DNA of 14,347 bases from Rhodoferax sp. (GTDB taxonomy: Bacteria; Pseudomonadota; Gammaproteobacteria; Burkholderiales; Burkholderiaceae_C). Below, piece by piece: positions 6,728 through 13,886 of the stretch. The stretch spans positions 1-14,347 of the forward strand of contig JAQSDS010000421.1 of the NCBI GenBank assembly GCA_029946045.1. Direction: 5' to 3'. The translations under genes and the position numbers were made by a program. How positions within the stretch are numbered: the first letter of the stretch is position 1; the number at the start of each line of letters is the position of its first letter. The notes below the pieces were generated by a model, which searched no databases, was not told where the DNA came from, and worked only from the letters and a program-made list of their open reading frames with translations.

Positions 6728-8182
6728 ATGAGTTTTGACCTTGTTCTCTTTGGCGGCACCGGCGACCTGTCCTGGCGCAAACTGATGCCCGCGCTGTTTC
6801 AGGCCTTCAAACACGGCACCCTGCCCGACGGGGCGCGCATCATCGGCGTGGGCCGCGACGAGCTCAGCGACGAGCGTTACCGCGCCTTGATCCTCAGCCG
6901 CTTTGACCAGGTGGATCTGGCCAAACGCCCGAGCCCCGAGGAGTTCGAACGTTTTTCAGGCCTGCTCGAATTCGTCAGCATGGACCTGTCCAAGCCCGAG
7001 CATTACGCCTACCTGGGCGACAAGCTGGCACAGCGCCAGGCCGACACCGTGGTGATGTACCTGGCCACCGCGCCGACACTGTTCACCACCATCGTCGAGC
7101 AACTGGCGGCAGCCGGCCTGAACACGCCGCAGACCCGCGTGGTGCTGGAAAAACCGCTGGGCCACGACCTGGCCAGCAACCGCGCCATCAACCACAGCGT
7201 AGGCCAGGTGTTCAGCGAAAAACAGGTGTTTCGCATTGACCACTACCTGGGCAAGCCAGCCGTGCAAAACCTGTTTGCGCTGCGTTTTGGCAACGCCCTG
7301 TTTGAGCCGCTGTGGCGGCGTGAGCACATTGCCAACATTCAAATCACCATCGCCGAAGAACTGGGCGTGGAAAAGCGTGGTGCCTTTTACGAGACCACCG
7401 GCGCACTGCGCGACATGGTGCAAAACCACGCGCTGCAACTGCTGTGCGCGATTGGCATGGAGCCACCCATCAACTCCCACGCCGATGCCATTCGCGACGA
7501 AAAACTCAAGGTACTGCGTTCGCTGAAACCCTGGACGCCTGAGACCCTGGCGCAGGATGTGATTCGCGGCCAGTACGGTGCGGGTGCCATTGGCGGTACG
7601 GCGGTCGCGGCCTACCGCGACGAACTGGGCGTGAACCCGGCCAGCCAGACTGAGACCTTTGTCGCGCTGCGCACCGAGATTTCCAACTGGCGCTGGGCCG
7701 GCGTACCGTTTTACATTCGCACCGGCAAACGCCTGGCCGGGCGCGATGCGCGCATTGTGGTCAATTTCAGGCCGACACCGCACGCGATTTTCAACTCGCA
7801 AATCGGTATGGCCAACCGGCTGGTGATCAACCTGCAGCCCAAGGACGGGCTGGAGCTGCACCTGCTGGCCCAAGGCCAGGACAACCGCAAGACCTCGCAC
7901 ACGCTGGCGCCGGTGCAACTCGACCTGGACTTTGACAAGCGTTTTGGCGGCGAGCGCGTGGGCGCCTACGAGCGCTTGTTGCTCGATGTGATCGACGGCC
8001 GCCTGAACCTGTTTGTGCGCAGCGACGAGCAGGAAGAAGCCTGGCGCTGGGTCGAACCCATGCTGACCCACTGGCAGGCCGACACCCAGGGCCCGCGCCC
8101 CTATGCCGCAGGCACCTGGGGCCCCAGTGCCACCAGCGCCATGATTGCCCGCGACGGCTTTTGCTGGGCCGAAGAATGCTAG
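6728..8182 (+). CDS. zwf: Glucose-6-phosphate 1-dehydrogenase
   Basis: Cytoplasmic enzyme that oxidises glucose 6-phosphate to 6-phosphogluconolactone with NAD(P)+, opening the pentose phosphate and Entner-Doudoroff routes. The 484 residues are a normal length. The nucleotide-binding loop is FGGTGDLSWRKLMPAL (8-23), in place of the common GASGDLA.RKL. EKPLGHDL (141-148), the substrate-binding signature RIDHYLGKP (169-177) and the catalytic histidine in MVQNHALQ (H234) are all present. The frame is open back to a TTG at 6692. The ATG at 6728 is chosen because MSFDLVLFGGTGD is the usual start of the family; neither start has a good Shine-Dalgarno. The stop overlaps hexR by 7 bp. pgl, edd and eda are not in the window. 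Probably controlled by HexR. Confidence 0.96.
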   Translation: MSFDLVLFGGTGDLSWRKLMPALFQAFKHGTLPDGARIIGVGRDELSDERYRALILSRFDQVDLAKRPSPEEFERFSGLLEFVSMDLSKPEHYAYLGDKLAQRQADTVVMYLATAPTLFTTIVEQLAAAGLNTPQTRVVLEKPLGHDLASNRAINHSVGQVFSEKQVFRIDHYLGKPAVQNLFALRFGNALFEPLWRREHIANIQITIAEELGVEKRGAFYETTGALRDMVQNHALQLLCAIGMEPPINSHADAIRDEKLKVLRSLKPWTPETLAQDVIRGQYGAGAIGGTAVAAYRDELGVNPASQTETFVALRTEISNWRWAGVPFYIRTGKRLAGRDARIVVNFRPTPHAIFNSQIGMANRLVINLQPKDGLELHLLAQGQDNRKTSHTLAPVQLDLDFDKRFGGERVGAYERLLLDVIDGRLNLFVRSDEQEEAWRWVEPMLTHWQADTQGPRPYAAGTWGPSATSAMIARDGFCWAEEC

Positions 8183-9024
8183 ACCGCATCAAAGCCTCGC
8201 TGCCCTCGCTGGCCCCAGCAGAACAACGCGTGGCCAAGTTGGTGCTGAGCGACCCGCGCAGTTTTGCCCTGCTGCCGGTGAGCGAACTGGCCGACCGCGC
8301 CCATGTGAGCAAGCCCACGGTGGTGCGCTTTTGCCGCAGCGTGGGCTATGACGGCCTGAGCGACTTCAAGCGCAAGCTGGCGGGCAGCGTGAGCGAGGGC
8401 GTGCCATTTATCCACCGCAGTGTCGATGTCGACGACAAGACCAGCGACATCATGGTCAAGGTGATTGACAACACTGTCGCGGCCTTTTTGAAATACCGCA
8501 ACGACGCCTCAAGCAGCGCCATCGACAAGGCGGTCGGCGCCCTGCTCAAGGCCTACCATGCCGGTCGCCGCATCGAATTTTTCGGGGTCGGCAACTCGGG
8601 CGTGGTGGCACAGGACGCGCAGCACAAATTTTTCCGGCTCGGCATCAACGGTGTGGCCTACAGTGACGGCCACATGCAGGTCATGAGTGCCTCGCTGCTG
8701 CAGCCCGGCGACTGTGTGCTGGTGATCTCCAACTCGGGGCGCACGCGCGACCTGATGGACGCCTGCGACATTGCGCGCAAAAACGGTGCCACCACCATCG
8801 TTATCACTGCCAGTGGCTCGCCACTGGCCTCGGCAGGCGACATCCACGTGGCCGCCGACCACCCTGAAGGCTATGACCGCTACAGCCCCATGGTGTCACG
8901 GCTGCTGCACCTGATGATCATCGACATCCTGGCGACCTGCATGGCGCTGCGCATCGGCAGTGACAAGCTGCAACCGCTGCTGCGCGAAATGAAAAACAAC
9001 CTGCGCAGCAAGCGCTACGCCTGA
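8176..9024 (+). CDS. hexR: RpiR-family transcriptional regulator HexR
   Basis: DNA-binding regulator of central sugar catabolism. In Pseudomonas and Shewanella, HexR controls zwf/edd genes and releases DNA when it binds KDPG. The 282 residues comprise an N-terminal HTH_6 domain (about 1-75, recognition region VSKPTVVRFCRSVGYDG at 44-60) and a SIS sugar-phosphate domain (about 120-260). The SIS domain contains FFGVGNSGVVAQDAQHKFFRLG (135-156) and VISNSGRT (183-190). S141 and S185 fall within one position of Ser140 and Ser184, which I recall as KDPG contacts in P. putida HexR. The ATG at 8176 overlaps the zwf stop, which implies translational coupling; a TTG at 8161 is open but adds only five residues. 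The zwf-then-hexR order differs from the divergent hexR/zwf of pseudomonads. Confidence 0.92.
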   Translation: MLDRIKASLPSLAPAEQRVAKLVLSDPRSFALLPVSELADRAHVSKPTVVRFCRSVGYDGLSDFKRKLAGSVSEGVPFIHRSVDVDDKTSDIMVKVIDNTVAAFLKYRNDASSSAIDKAVGALLKAYHAGRRIEFFGVGNSGVVAQDAQHKFFRLGINGVAYSDGHMQVMSASLLQPGDCVLVISNSGRTRDLMDACDIARKNGATTIVITASGSPLASAGDIHVAADHPEGYDRYSPMVSRLLHLMIIDILATCMALRIGSDKLQPLLREMKNNLRSKRYA

Positions 9025-9028
9025 GATT

Positions 9029-9107
9029 GGGGTCCTTCGCGGCGAGGGCGCCGCTCCCACAGGGCGCCGCTCCCACAAGGTACCCCCCTCTCCCACAAGG
9101 CTCCCAC
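9029..9107 (-). repeat. REP-like element, copy 2, with extra tandem heads
   Basis: The plus-strand core 9037-9062 is identical over 26 bp to 5437-5462. CTCCCAC (reverse of the GTGGGAG head) occurs four times, at 9054-9060, 9070-9076, 9090-9096 and 9101-9107. A 16-bp unit AGGGCGCCGCTCCCAC is perfectly duplicated at 9045-9060 and 9061-9076. The other two heads are truncated. It lies just after hexR and may help end or protect its transcript. The 9025-9165 gap holds nothing else I can support as a gene. Confidence 0.8.
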
Positions 9108-9165
9108 TAGATGCCCGTTAATATCGGGGCCTGCGAAGGAGTCATAACGGCTCCGGCAATCCATC

Positions 9166-10089
9166 ATGAGCAAGCTCAAACAACTCGAAACCTTTGTCGC
9201 GGTGGCCACGCGCGGCGGCCTGACGGCTGCGGCCAAGGCCGAGGGCGTGGCGCCGGCCATCATTGGGCGGCGCCTGGATGCACTGGAAGAACGACTCGGG
9301 GTCAAGCTGCTGGTGCGTACCACCCGGCGCGTCAGCCTGACGCATGAGGGCAGTGCCTTTCTGGAAGACTGCCAGCGCCTGCTGGCCGACCTGGCCAATG
9401 CCGAGGCCAGCGTCTCGGCGGGCGGCATCAAAGCCGACGGCCATTTGAGCCTGACGGCGCCGGCAGGGTTTGGCCGCAGACACGTGGCCCCCCTGGTACC
9501 CCATTTTCGGGAATTGCACCCGGAGGTGGCCATTTCCTTGAACCTGAGCGACCGCGTGGTGGACCTGGCAGGGGAAGGCTTTGACTGTGCCGTGCGCGTG
9601 GGCGAGATGCCCGACTCGTCGCTGGTGAGCGTGCGCCTGGCCGACAACCGCCGCCTGTGCGTGGCCACACCCGGCTACCTCAAGCGCCATGGCACACCGC
9701 AACACCCGCATGACCTGACCCGCTTTGACTGCCTGACCCTGTCCAGCGAAGCCTCGCAGAACCGGGGCTGGGCCTTTTCTGTGCCACAAAAAAGTGGCCT
9801 GGAGGTGGTTCATCTCAAACCCGGTGGCCCGTTGAGTTGCTCCGATGGCGATGTGTTGTTTGACTGGTGCCTGGCGGGCTATGGCATTGCCTGGCGCAGC
9901 ACCTGGGAGGTGCAGGCCGAAATTGCTTCGGGCGCGCTGATTGCGGTGCTGGAAGACTTTGCGGCCCCGCCCAACGGTATTTATGCCGTGTTTCCGCAGC
10001 GCAAGCATCTGCCGCTGAGGGTGCGGCTGTGGGTGGACTACCTGAAAGAACAGTACGCCCGACCCGGCTTCTGGCTGTCGCATGCGTGA
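9166..10089 (+). CDS. LysR-family transcriptional regulator
   Basis: Cytoplasmic DNA-binding regulator of 307 residues, a normal LTTR length. The N-terminal winged HTH spans about 1-60 (LKQLETFVAVATRGGLTAAAKAEGVAPAIIGRRLDALEERLGVKLL, with the usual LxxF and R-LE-LGxxLL pattern). A linker helix leads to a two-lobed effector domain (about 90-300), where GFDCAVRVGEMPDSSLVSVRLA is typical of the DmlR/AaeR-like branch. The effector is unknown. The ATG at 9166 is the only in-frame start before a TAA at 9145. AAGGAG at 9136-9141 is too far away to serve it, so initiation is weak or unusual. Its stop overlaps the deacetylase ATG by 8 bp, so it leads a three-gene unit and may regulate envelope-modification genes. 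LysR proteins more often sit divergent from their targets. Confidence 0.93.
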   Translation: MSKLKQLETFVAVATRGGLTAAAKAEGVAPAIIGRRLDALEERLGVKLLVRTTRRVSLTHEGSAFLEDCQRLLADLANAEASVSAGGIKADGHLSLTAPAGFGRRHVAPLVPHFRELHPEVAISLNLSDRVVDLAGEGFDCAVRVGEMPDSSLVSVRLADNRRLCVATPGYLKRHGTPQHPHDLTRFDCLTLSSEASQNRGWAFSVPQKSGLEVVHLKPGGPLSCSDGDVLFDWCLAGYGIAWRSTWEVQAEIASGALIAVLEDFAAPPNGIYAVFPQRKHLPLRVRLWVDYLKEQYARPGFWLSHA

Positions 10090-10936
10090 ACCCGGACCGG
10101 TCAGTTCAAAAGCTGTCATCGTTTGCGCCGACGACTTTGCCATTCACGCCAGCGCCTCCATGGGCATCGCCAAACTGGCAAGGATGGGACGCCTCAGCGC
10201 CACCAGTGCCATGGTGCTGTCACCGCGCTGGCCCCAGGATGCAGCGCTGTTGCAAGAACTGCGTGGTCAGCTGGACGTCGGCTTGCATCTGGACTGGACC
10301 AGTGACTTTGCCATGGCCACCGGTCACGGCCTGCCACTGGCGGGCGCGATGCGCCGCGCGCTGCTGGGCGGATTCGATCGACCCCAGACGCATGCAGTGA
10401 TTGAGCGTCAACTTGATCTGTTCGAGCAACATTGGCAGGGCCCGCCCGACTTTGTGGACGGACACCAGCATGTGCAGCAATTTGCGGGCATCCGCGAAGC
10501 TTTGGTCGCGGTGCTGGTGCGTCGTTACGGCGCCTTGGCTGCCAAACCTTACCTGCGCATATCACGCGCGCCGCCTGGCTTGGCAGACCTGAAGAGCCGG
10601 GTCATTGGCTGGATGGGCGCCCATGCCCTGGCCTCCCTCGCCGAGGCTGGCCATGTGCCCAGGGCCGGAGGTCTTGTTGGCATCTATGACTTTGGCGGTG
10701 GACCACAGCGTTACGCGGACCTGATGACACGCTGGCTGGCACAGGCACCCGCAGGGTCCATCCTGATGTGTCACCCGGCGCAGGCGGCCGAGCCCGGCGA
10801 CACCATTGGCATCGCCCGCGCGCAGGAATTTTCGTACCTGGCCAGCCCTGACTTTGCCGCCGCCCTACAGCAGGCGCAGGTGCACGTGGTGCGCGGCTGT
10901 GAGGTGCTTGCGCCGCTAAAATCCGGCGATGCTTAA
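10082..10936 (+). CDS. ChbG/YdjC-family deacetylase, NaxD-like
   Basis: Metal-dependent carbohydrate deacetylase of 284 residues. In Francisella and Bordetella, NaxD of this superfamily removes the acetyl group from undecaprenyl-phosphate-N-acetylhexosamine before the amino sugar is added to lipid A. Visible family motifs are VCADDFAIH (14-22, metal-ligand Asp), VGLHLDWTS (66-74, H69), DFVDGHQHVQQF (123-134, H128/H130) and, near the end, SILMCHPAQAAEPGD. There is no signal peptide or TM segment, so action at the cytoplasmic face is likely. The start overlaps the LysR stop by 8 bp and the end overlaps the ArnT-like gene by 8 bp. The alternatives in the same superfamily are ChbG (chitooligosaccharide) and HpnK (hopanoid). 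The ArnT and GT2 neighbours favour the lipid A role, which is inferred. Confidence 0.87.
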   Translation: MREPGPVSSKAVIVCADDFAIHASASMGIAKLARMGRLSATSAMVLSPRWPQDAALLQELRGQLDVGLHLDWTSDFAMATGHGLPLAGAMRRALLGGFDRPQTHAVIERQLDLFEQHWQGPPDFVDGHQHVQQFAGIREALVAVLVRRYGALAAKPYLRISRAPPGLADLKSRVIGWMGAHALASLAEAGHVPRAGGLVGIYDFGGGPQRYADLMTRWLAQAPAGSILMCHPAQAAEPGDTIGIARAQEFSYLASPDFAAALQQAQVHVVRGCEVLAPLKSGDA

Positions 10937-12515
10937 GACCCTGACCGAACGACAAAAATCCTGGCTGATCCTCATCAGCTTATGGCTGGTGACGCTGATT
11001 CTGGCCACCCTCAGACCCATTGCGGTTCCCGACGAGGGCCGGTATGGCGAAGTGGGCCGCTGGATGCTGGTCAGCGGCGACTGGCTGACCCCGCGCTTGA
11101 ACGGCATTCCTTTCTTCCATAAGCCACCCCTGCTGTATTGGCTGGAGGCCATCAGTCTGGCAAGTTTTGGCGTCAACGAATTTGCCCTGCGGCTGGTGCC
11201 TGCCCTGCATGCGGGTCTGATGCTGTTGGCGCTGTACCTGGCGGCGCGCACCATCAGCACGGAGACCATTGCACGCCGTGCCAGCGTCATGTTGGGTACC
11301 AGCCTGACGCTTCTGGTGGGGGGACAGTACATCAACCACGACATGATGGTGGCCACCTGGATCGGGCTGGCCATCTGGTGTTTTGCCTTTGCCTTCATGG
11401 CGTGCGACAAGCCGCATCGGTGGCTGGCGCGACTGGGGTTTGTGGCCTGTGCCCTGGGCATGCTGAGCAAAGGCTTGATTGGCATTGCGCTGCCGGGCCT
11501 GGTGATTCTGGTCTGGCTGATCTGGACGCGGCAGTTGAAAAAAGTGTTGTACCTGCCCTGGCTGAGTGGTTTGCTGCTGTTTGCCCTGATTGCGCTGCCC
11601 TGGTTTGTGCTGGCGCAGCAGACCTACCCCGAGTTTTTCAATTACATGTTTGTCGGCCAGCAGTTCAATCGCTACACCGCAGCCGTCTACAACAACCCGC
11701 AACCCTGGTGGTTTTACCTGCTGGCGCTGGCCTTGTTGTTTTTTCCCTGGCTATTTTTTGCACTGGGTCAGCTGCGCCGGGTCACCGCCACGACATTGGC
11801 CCGCGATGGGGTGCTGGCCGAACCCTGGTGGAAGTTGTGCTGGGTTTGGCTGCTGGCCATTCTGGTCTTTTTCTCGGTGCCCAATTCAAAGTTGGTGGGC
11901 TACATCCTGCCAGTGGTGCCACCTCTGGCGCTGTTGGCGGCACTGGGCTGGGAACGCGTGATGGCGCACCGCGCATCGGAGCGAAAGGTGTTCATCACTG
12001 TGATCGTGATCAACATCGGCATCGCGCTGGGCATTGTGCTGAACGTGGGCCATGTGACCCGTAAAACGCGCACGCAGGATCTGGCGCAGGTCTTTGCCTG
12101 TGCCGCCAACCCTGCCGATACCCTGTACGTCGCCGACGGTTATCCCTATGATTTGCCCTTTTATGCGCAGACGCGCAAGGCGATGGTGGTGTTGGGCGAC
12201 TGGCCTGAGTTACGCAAGCGGGTAGGTGACGGTTGGCAGCGCGAGCTGTTTGAAGGCGCTGATTTTGATGCCCAAGCCGGGCAAGCCTTGCAATCCGAGG
12301 CGGTGCTTGCCAAAGTGGCGCAAACGCCGGGGCATTGGTTCGTGGCGCGAAAGAGCAACCGCATGACCGCAGGTTTGCCAGGCTGGACGCTGTTTTACCA
12401 GGGTGCCGGTTGGGATTTGTACCGCTCTGGCGGCGTCGCCAGTGACGGATCAGCGGCGAAAGGCCCAGAAGCGGCTCAGCACAAAGGTTTGCCCGGCTGC
12501 AAACAACAGCGCTAA
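10929..12515 (+). CDS. ArnT-like (GT83/PMT superfamily) lipid glycosyltransferase
   Basis: Polytopic inner-membrane enzyme expected to move a sugar from undecaprenyl phosphate to lipid A on the periplasmic face, like ArnT, FlmK or LgmB. It has 528 residues with about 11-13 hydrophobic helices up to about residue 380, then a soluble C-terminal part. The catalytic first-loop motif VPDEGRYGEV (D35, E36) and PFFHKPPLLYW (K65) are present. Their 30-residue spacing matches what I recall for D55/K85 of Cupriavidus ArnT. Other landmarks are SKGLIGIALPG, ALPWFVLAQQTYPEFF and SVPNSKLVGYILPVVPPLA. The sugar is probably a hexosamine if the overlapping deacetylase acts before it, rather than L-Ara4N, since no arnA/B genes are visible. 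The last 27 or so residues (after LYRSG) are low-complexity and antisense to the end of gtrA, so they are probably a non-essential tail. Confidence 0.88.
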   Translation: MLKTLTERQKSWLILISLWLVTLILATLRPIAVPDEGRYGEVGRWMLVSGDWLTPRLNGIPFFHKPPLLYWLEAISLASFGVNEFALRLVPALHAGLMLLALYLAARTISTETIARRASVMLGTSLTLLVGGQYINHDMMVATWIGLAIWCFAFAFMACDKPHRWLARLGFVACALGMLSKGLIGIALPGLVILVWLIWTRQLKKVLYLPWLSGLLLFALIALPWFVLAQQTYPEFFNYMFVGQQFNRYTAAVYNNPQPWWFYLLALALLFFPWLFFALGQLRRVTATTLARDGVLAEPWWKLCWVWLLAILVFFSVPNSKLVGYILPVVPPLALLAALGWERVMAHRASERKVFITVIVINIGIALGIVLNVGHVTRKTRTQDLAQVFACAANPADTLYVADGYPYDLPFYAQTRKAMVVLGDWPELRKRVGDGWQRELFEGADFDAQAGQALQSEAVLAKVAQTPGHWFVARKSNRMTAGLPGWTLFYQGAGWDLYRSGGVASDGSAAKGPEAAQHKGLPGCKQQR

Positions 12516-12818
12516 AAAGAGCGCCAGCAGGCTGGGCAGTTCCAGGCTGCGCAGCAGCAACACAAACACCCCTTCGTTGCTGGCAAAGCCGGCCAATGCG
12601 GTGATGCCGAAACGCTTGAGGCTGGTGCCCACGCTGGTGCTGGCATCTTTGAAACTCAGCCGCCGGTGCCCGGCAAAACTGACAAAAAACGCAATGACAA
12701 AACCCAAGGCGTTAGCCAATTCGGGCCACATGTGCGCCTGCACCAAAGCAAACACAGCCATGTGGGTGGCAGCAGCAGCACCGCCCACGGCCAGAAACCA
12801 GAAGGTGGACGCACTCAC
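12450..12818 (-). CDS. GtrA-like small membrane protein (putative polyprenyl-phosphate-sugar flippase)
   Basis: A 122-residue inner-membrane protein with four predicted TM helices (about 5-25, 33-52, 70-88, 95-115). The spacing and the closing SRFWAFRR are typical of the GtrA/DPMS-flippase family, as is GHRRLSFKD in the middle loop. GtrA proteins are thought to flip undecaprenyl-phosphate-linked sugars made by a partner GT2. The start is a GTG at 12818 overlapping the GT2 stop by 4 bp (GTGA), so the pair is translationally coupled. The 3' end overlaps the convergent ArnT-like gene by 66 bp. In this locus it would carry the lipid-linked sugar to the periplasmic side for the ArnT-like enzyme (inferred). 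Confidence 0.87.
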   Translation of the reverse strand: MSASTFWFLAVGGAAAATHMAVFALVQAHMWPELANALGFVIAFFVSFAGHRRLSFKDASTSVGTSLKRFGITALAGFASNEGVFVLLLRSLELPSLLALFLALLFAAGQTFVLSRFWAFRR

Positions 12819-13846
12819 ACGTGTGTGGGCCGGGATGACTCAGATGCGCTTGGGGCTGGCTGGCCGAGTGCCGCTTGCAGTGGCAGGCCCTGGCCCAGAC
12901 GCTGGCTTACCAGGTAGTTGGGGCGCTGCTTGACTTCTTCATAGATGCGGCCCACATACTCGGCCAAAACGCCAATCGACAGCAGCTGGATGCCACTGAA
13001 AAACATCATGCCCACCACAATGGTGGCGTAGCCGGGCACATCACTGCCAAAAATGAAGTGTTCAGCCGTCACGAACAGTCCGTAGCCAAGCGCAATCACC
13101 GAAAGCGTGAAGCCAAGGAGGGTCAACGCCCGCAACGGCGCAATGGAAAACGCCAGAATACCGGTCAAGGCCAAAGACAGGGAACCCATCAAACCAAAAT
13201 TGCTTTTGCCGTCAGCGCGGGGTAAGGGCTGGTAATCGATGGCGGTGCTATTGAATCCAACCCAGGCATACAGCCCCTTCATAAACCGGTTGCGTTCACT
13301 CAGGCGTTTCAGGGCCTCCACCACTTGGCGATCCATCAAACGAAAATCACCGGCATTGGCCGGAATCTTCACCCGGCTGCCTAAATTGACAAATTTGTAA
13401 AACCAGGCGGTCAGCCTGATCTGCAGGTTTGACTGGTCGTCGCGACTCCGACGCACGGCATACACCACGTCGGAGCCTTCGCGCCATTTGGTAAGCATCT
13501 CGGGCAGCAACGAGGCCGGGTGCTGGCCATCACCATCCATCAGGATCACCACGTCGCCCTGCGCCGCATCAATACCCGCCGTCAACGCCGGTTCCTTGCC
13601 AAAATTGCGCGACAGCTTGAGGTACATCACCTGCGGAAACTGCACGCACAAAGCATGCATGACCGCCATCGTGTCATCGCGGCTACCGTCATCCACGATG
13701 ACCAGCTCAACCTGCGGGCTCAAACGCGCCAGAGCCGTCAAAATGGCAGGCACCAGGGTGCTCAGGTTGCGTGCTTCGTTGTACGCAGGAATCACACAGG
13801 AAATGGAGGGAGTCAGGGTCTGGCGATTCAACATAGTCTGCATCAT
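12815..13846 (-). CDS. GT2 polyprenyl-phosphate glycosyltransferase (DPM1/GtrB/ArnC-like)
   Basis: Transfers a sugar from a nucleotide donor to undecaprenyl phosphate at the cytoplasmic face of the inner membrane. Of 343 residues, a GT-A domain takes up about 1-205: SCVIPAYNEARN (16-27), VDDGS (51-55), metal-binding MDGDGQHP (103-110) and GDFRLMDR (166-173). Two C-terminal TM helices follow (about 215-250 and 258-290), with YVGRIYEEVKQRPNY at the end of the conserved part. About 25 further residues form a Pro/Ser-rich tail. Start choice is uncertain: ATGs at 13846, 13843 and 13834 all lack a Shine-Dalgarno. The gene follows within 9 bp of a strong terminator and is coupled to the GtrA gene. 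Relatives FlmF2 and LgmA use N-acetylhexosamine donors for lipid A decoration; the donor here is inferred. Confidence 0.9.
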   Translation of the reverse strand: MMQTMLNRQTLTPSISCVIPAYNEARNLSTLVPAILTALARLSPQVELVIVDDGSRDDTMAVMHALCVQFPQVMYLKLSRNFGKEPALTAGIDAAQGDVVILMDGDGQHPASLLPEMLTKWREGSDVVYAVRRSRDDQSNLQIRLTAWFYKFVNLGSRVKIPANAGDFRLMDRQVVEALKRLSERNRFMKGLYAWVGFNSTAIDYQPLPRADGKSNFGLMGSLSLALTGILAFSIAPLRALTLLGFTLSVIALGYGLFVTAEHFIFGSDVPGYATIVVGMMFFSGIQLLSIGVLAEYVGRIYEEVKQRPNYLVSQRLGQGLPLQAALGQPAPSASESSRPTHV

Positions 13847-13854
13847 GCCAAAAG

Positions 13855-13886
13855 AAAACCCCGCTTAGCAAATATGGCGGGGTTTT
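13855..13886 (-). terminator. Strong intrinsic terminator after psiF-like gene
   Basis: Perfect 10-bp stem AAAACCCCGC (13855-13864) / GCGGGGTTTT (13877-13886) around a 12-nt loop. On the minus strand it is followed by T-rich TTTTCTTTT, and on the plus strand by TTTTT, so it could work in both directions. It ends transcripts of the PsiF-repeat gene and lies immediately before the GT2 start. Confidence 0.8.

Noticed and set aside
6956..8071. 371-residue open frame on the minus strand opposite zwf
   Set aside because: It is a GC-rich antisense shadow. The sequence is rich in Gln, His, Arg and Val with no family motif, while the plus strand encodes an unmistakable Zwf.
8161..8175. TTG start for hexR
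   Set aside because: Adds only LGRR-type residues. The ATG at 8176 gives the usual HexR N-terminus and a typical stop-start overlap.
9050..9107. Short spaced repeats that could suggest a CRISPR array
   Set aside because: The repeated unit is only 7-16 bp with uneven 4-13 bp gaps and matches the REP head seen at 5454-5460; no cas gene is nearby.
9142..10143. 333-residue open frame on the minus strand opposite lysR
   Set aside because: Shadow of a clear LysR gene; no motif and unlikely composition.
10082..10936. Hopanoid-associated HpnK identity for the ChbG/YdjC protein
   Set aside because: No squalene-hopene cyclase or other hpn gene is nearby, while ArnT-like and GT2/GtrA genes are adjacent.
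10980..11702. 240-residue open frame on the minus strand opposite the ArnT-like gene
   Set aside because: Gln/His/Arg-rich shadow of hydrophobic helices.
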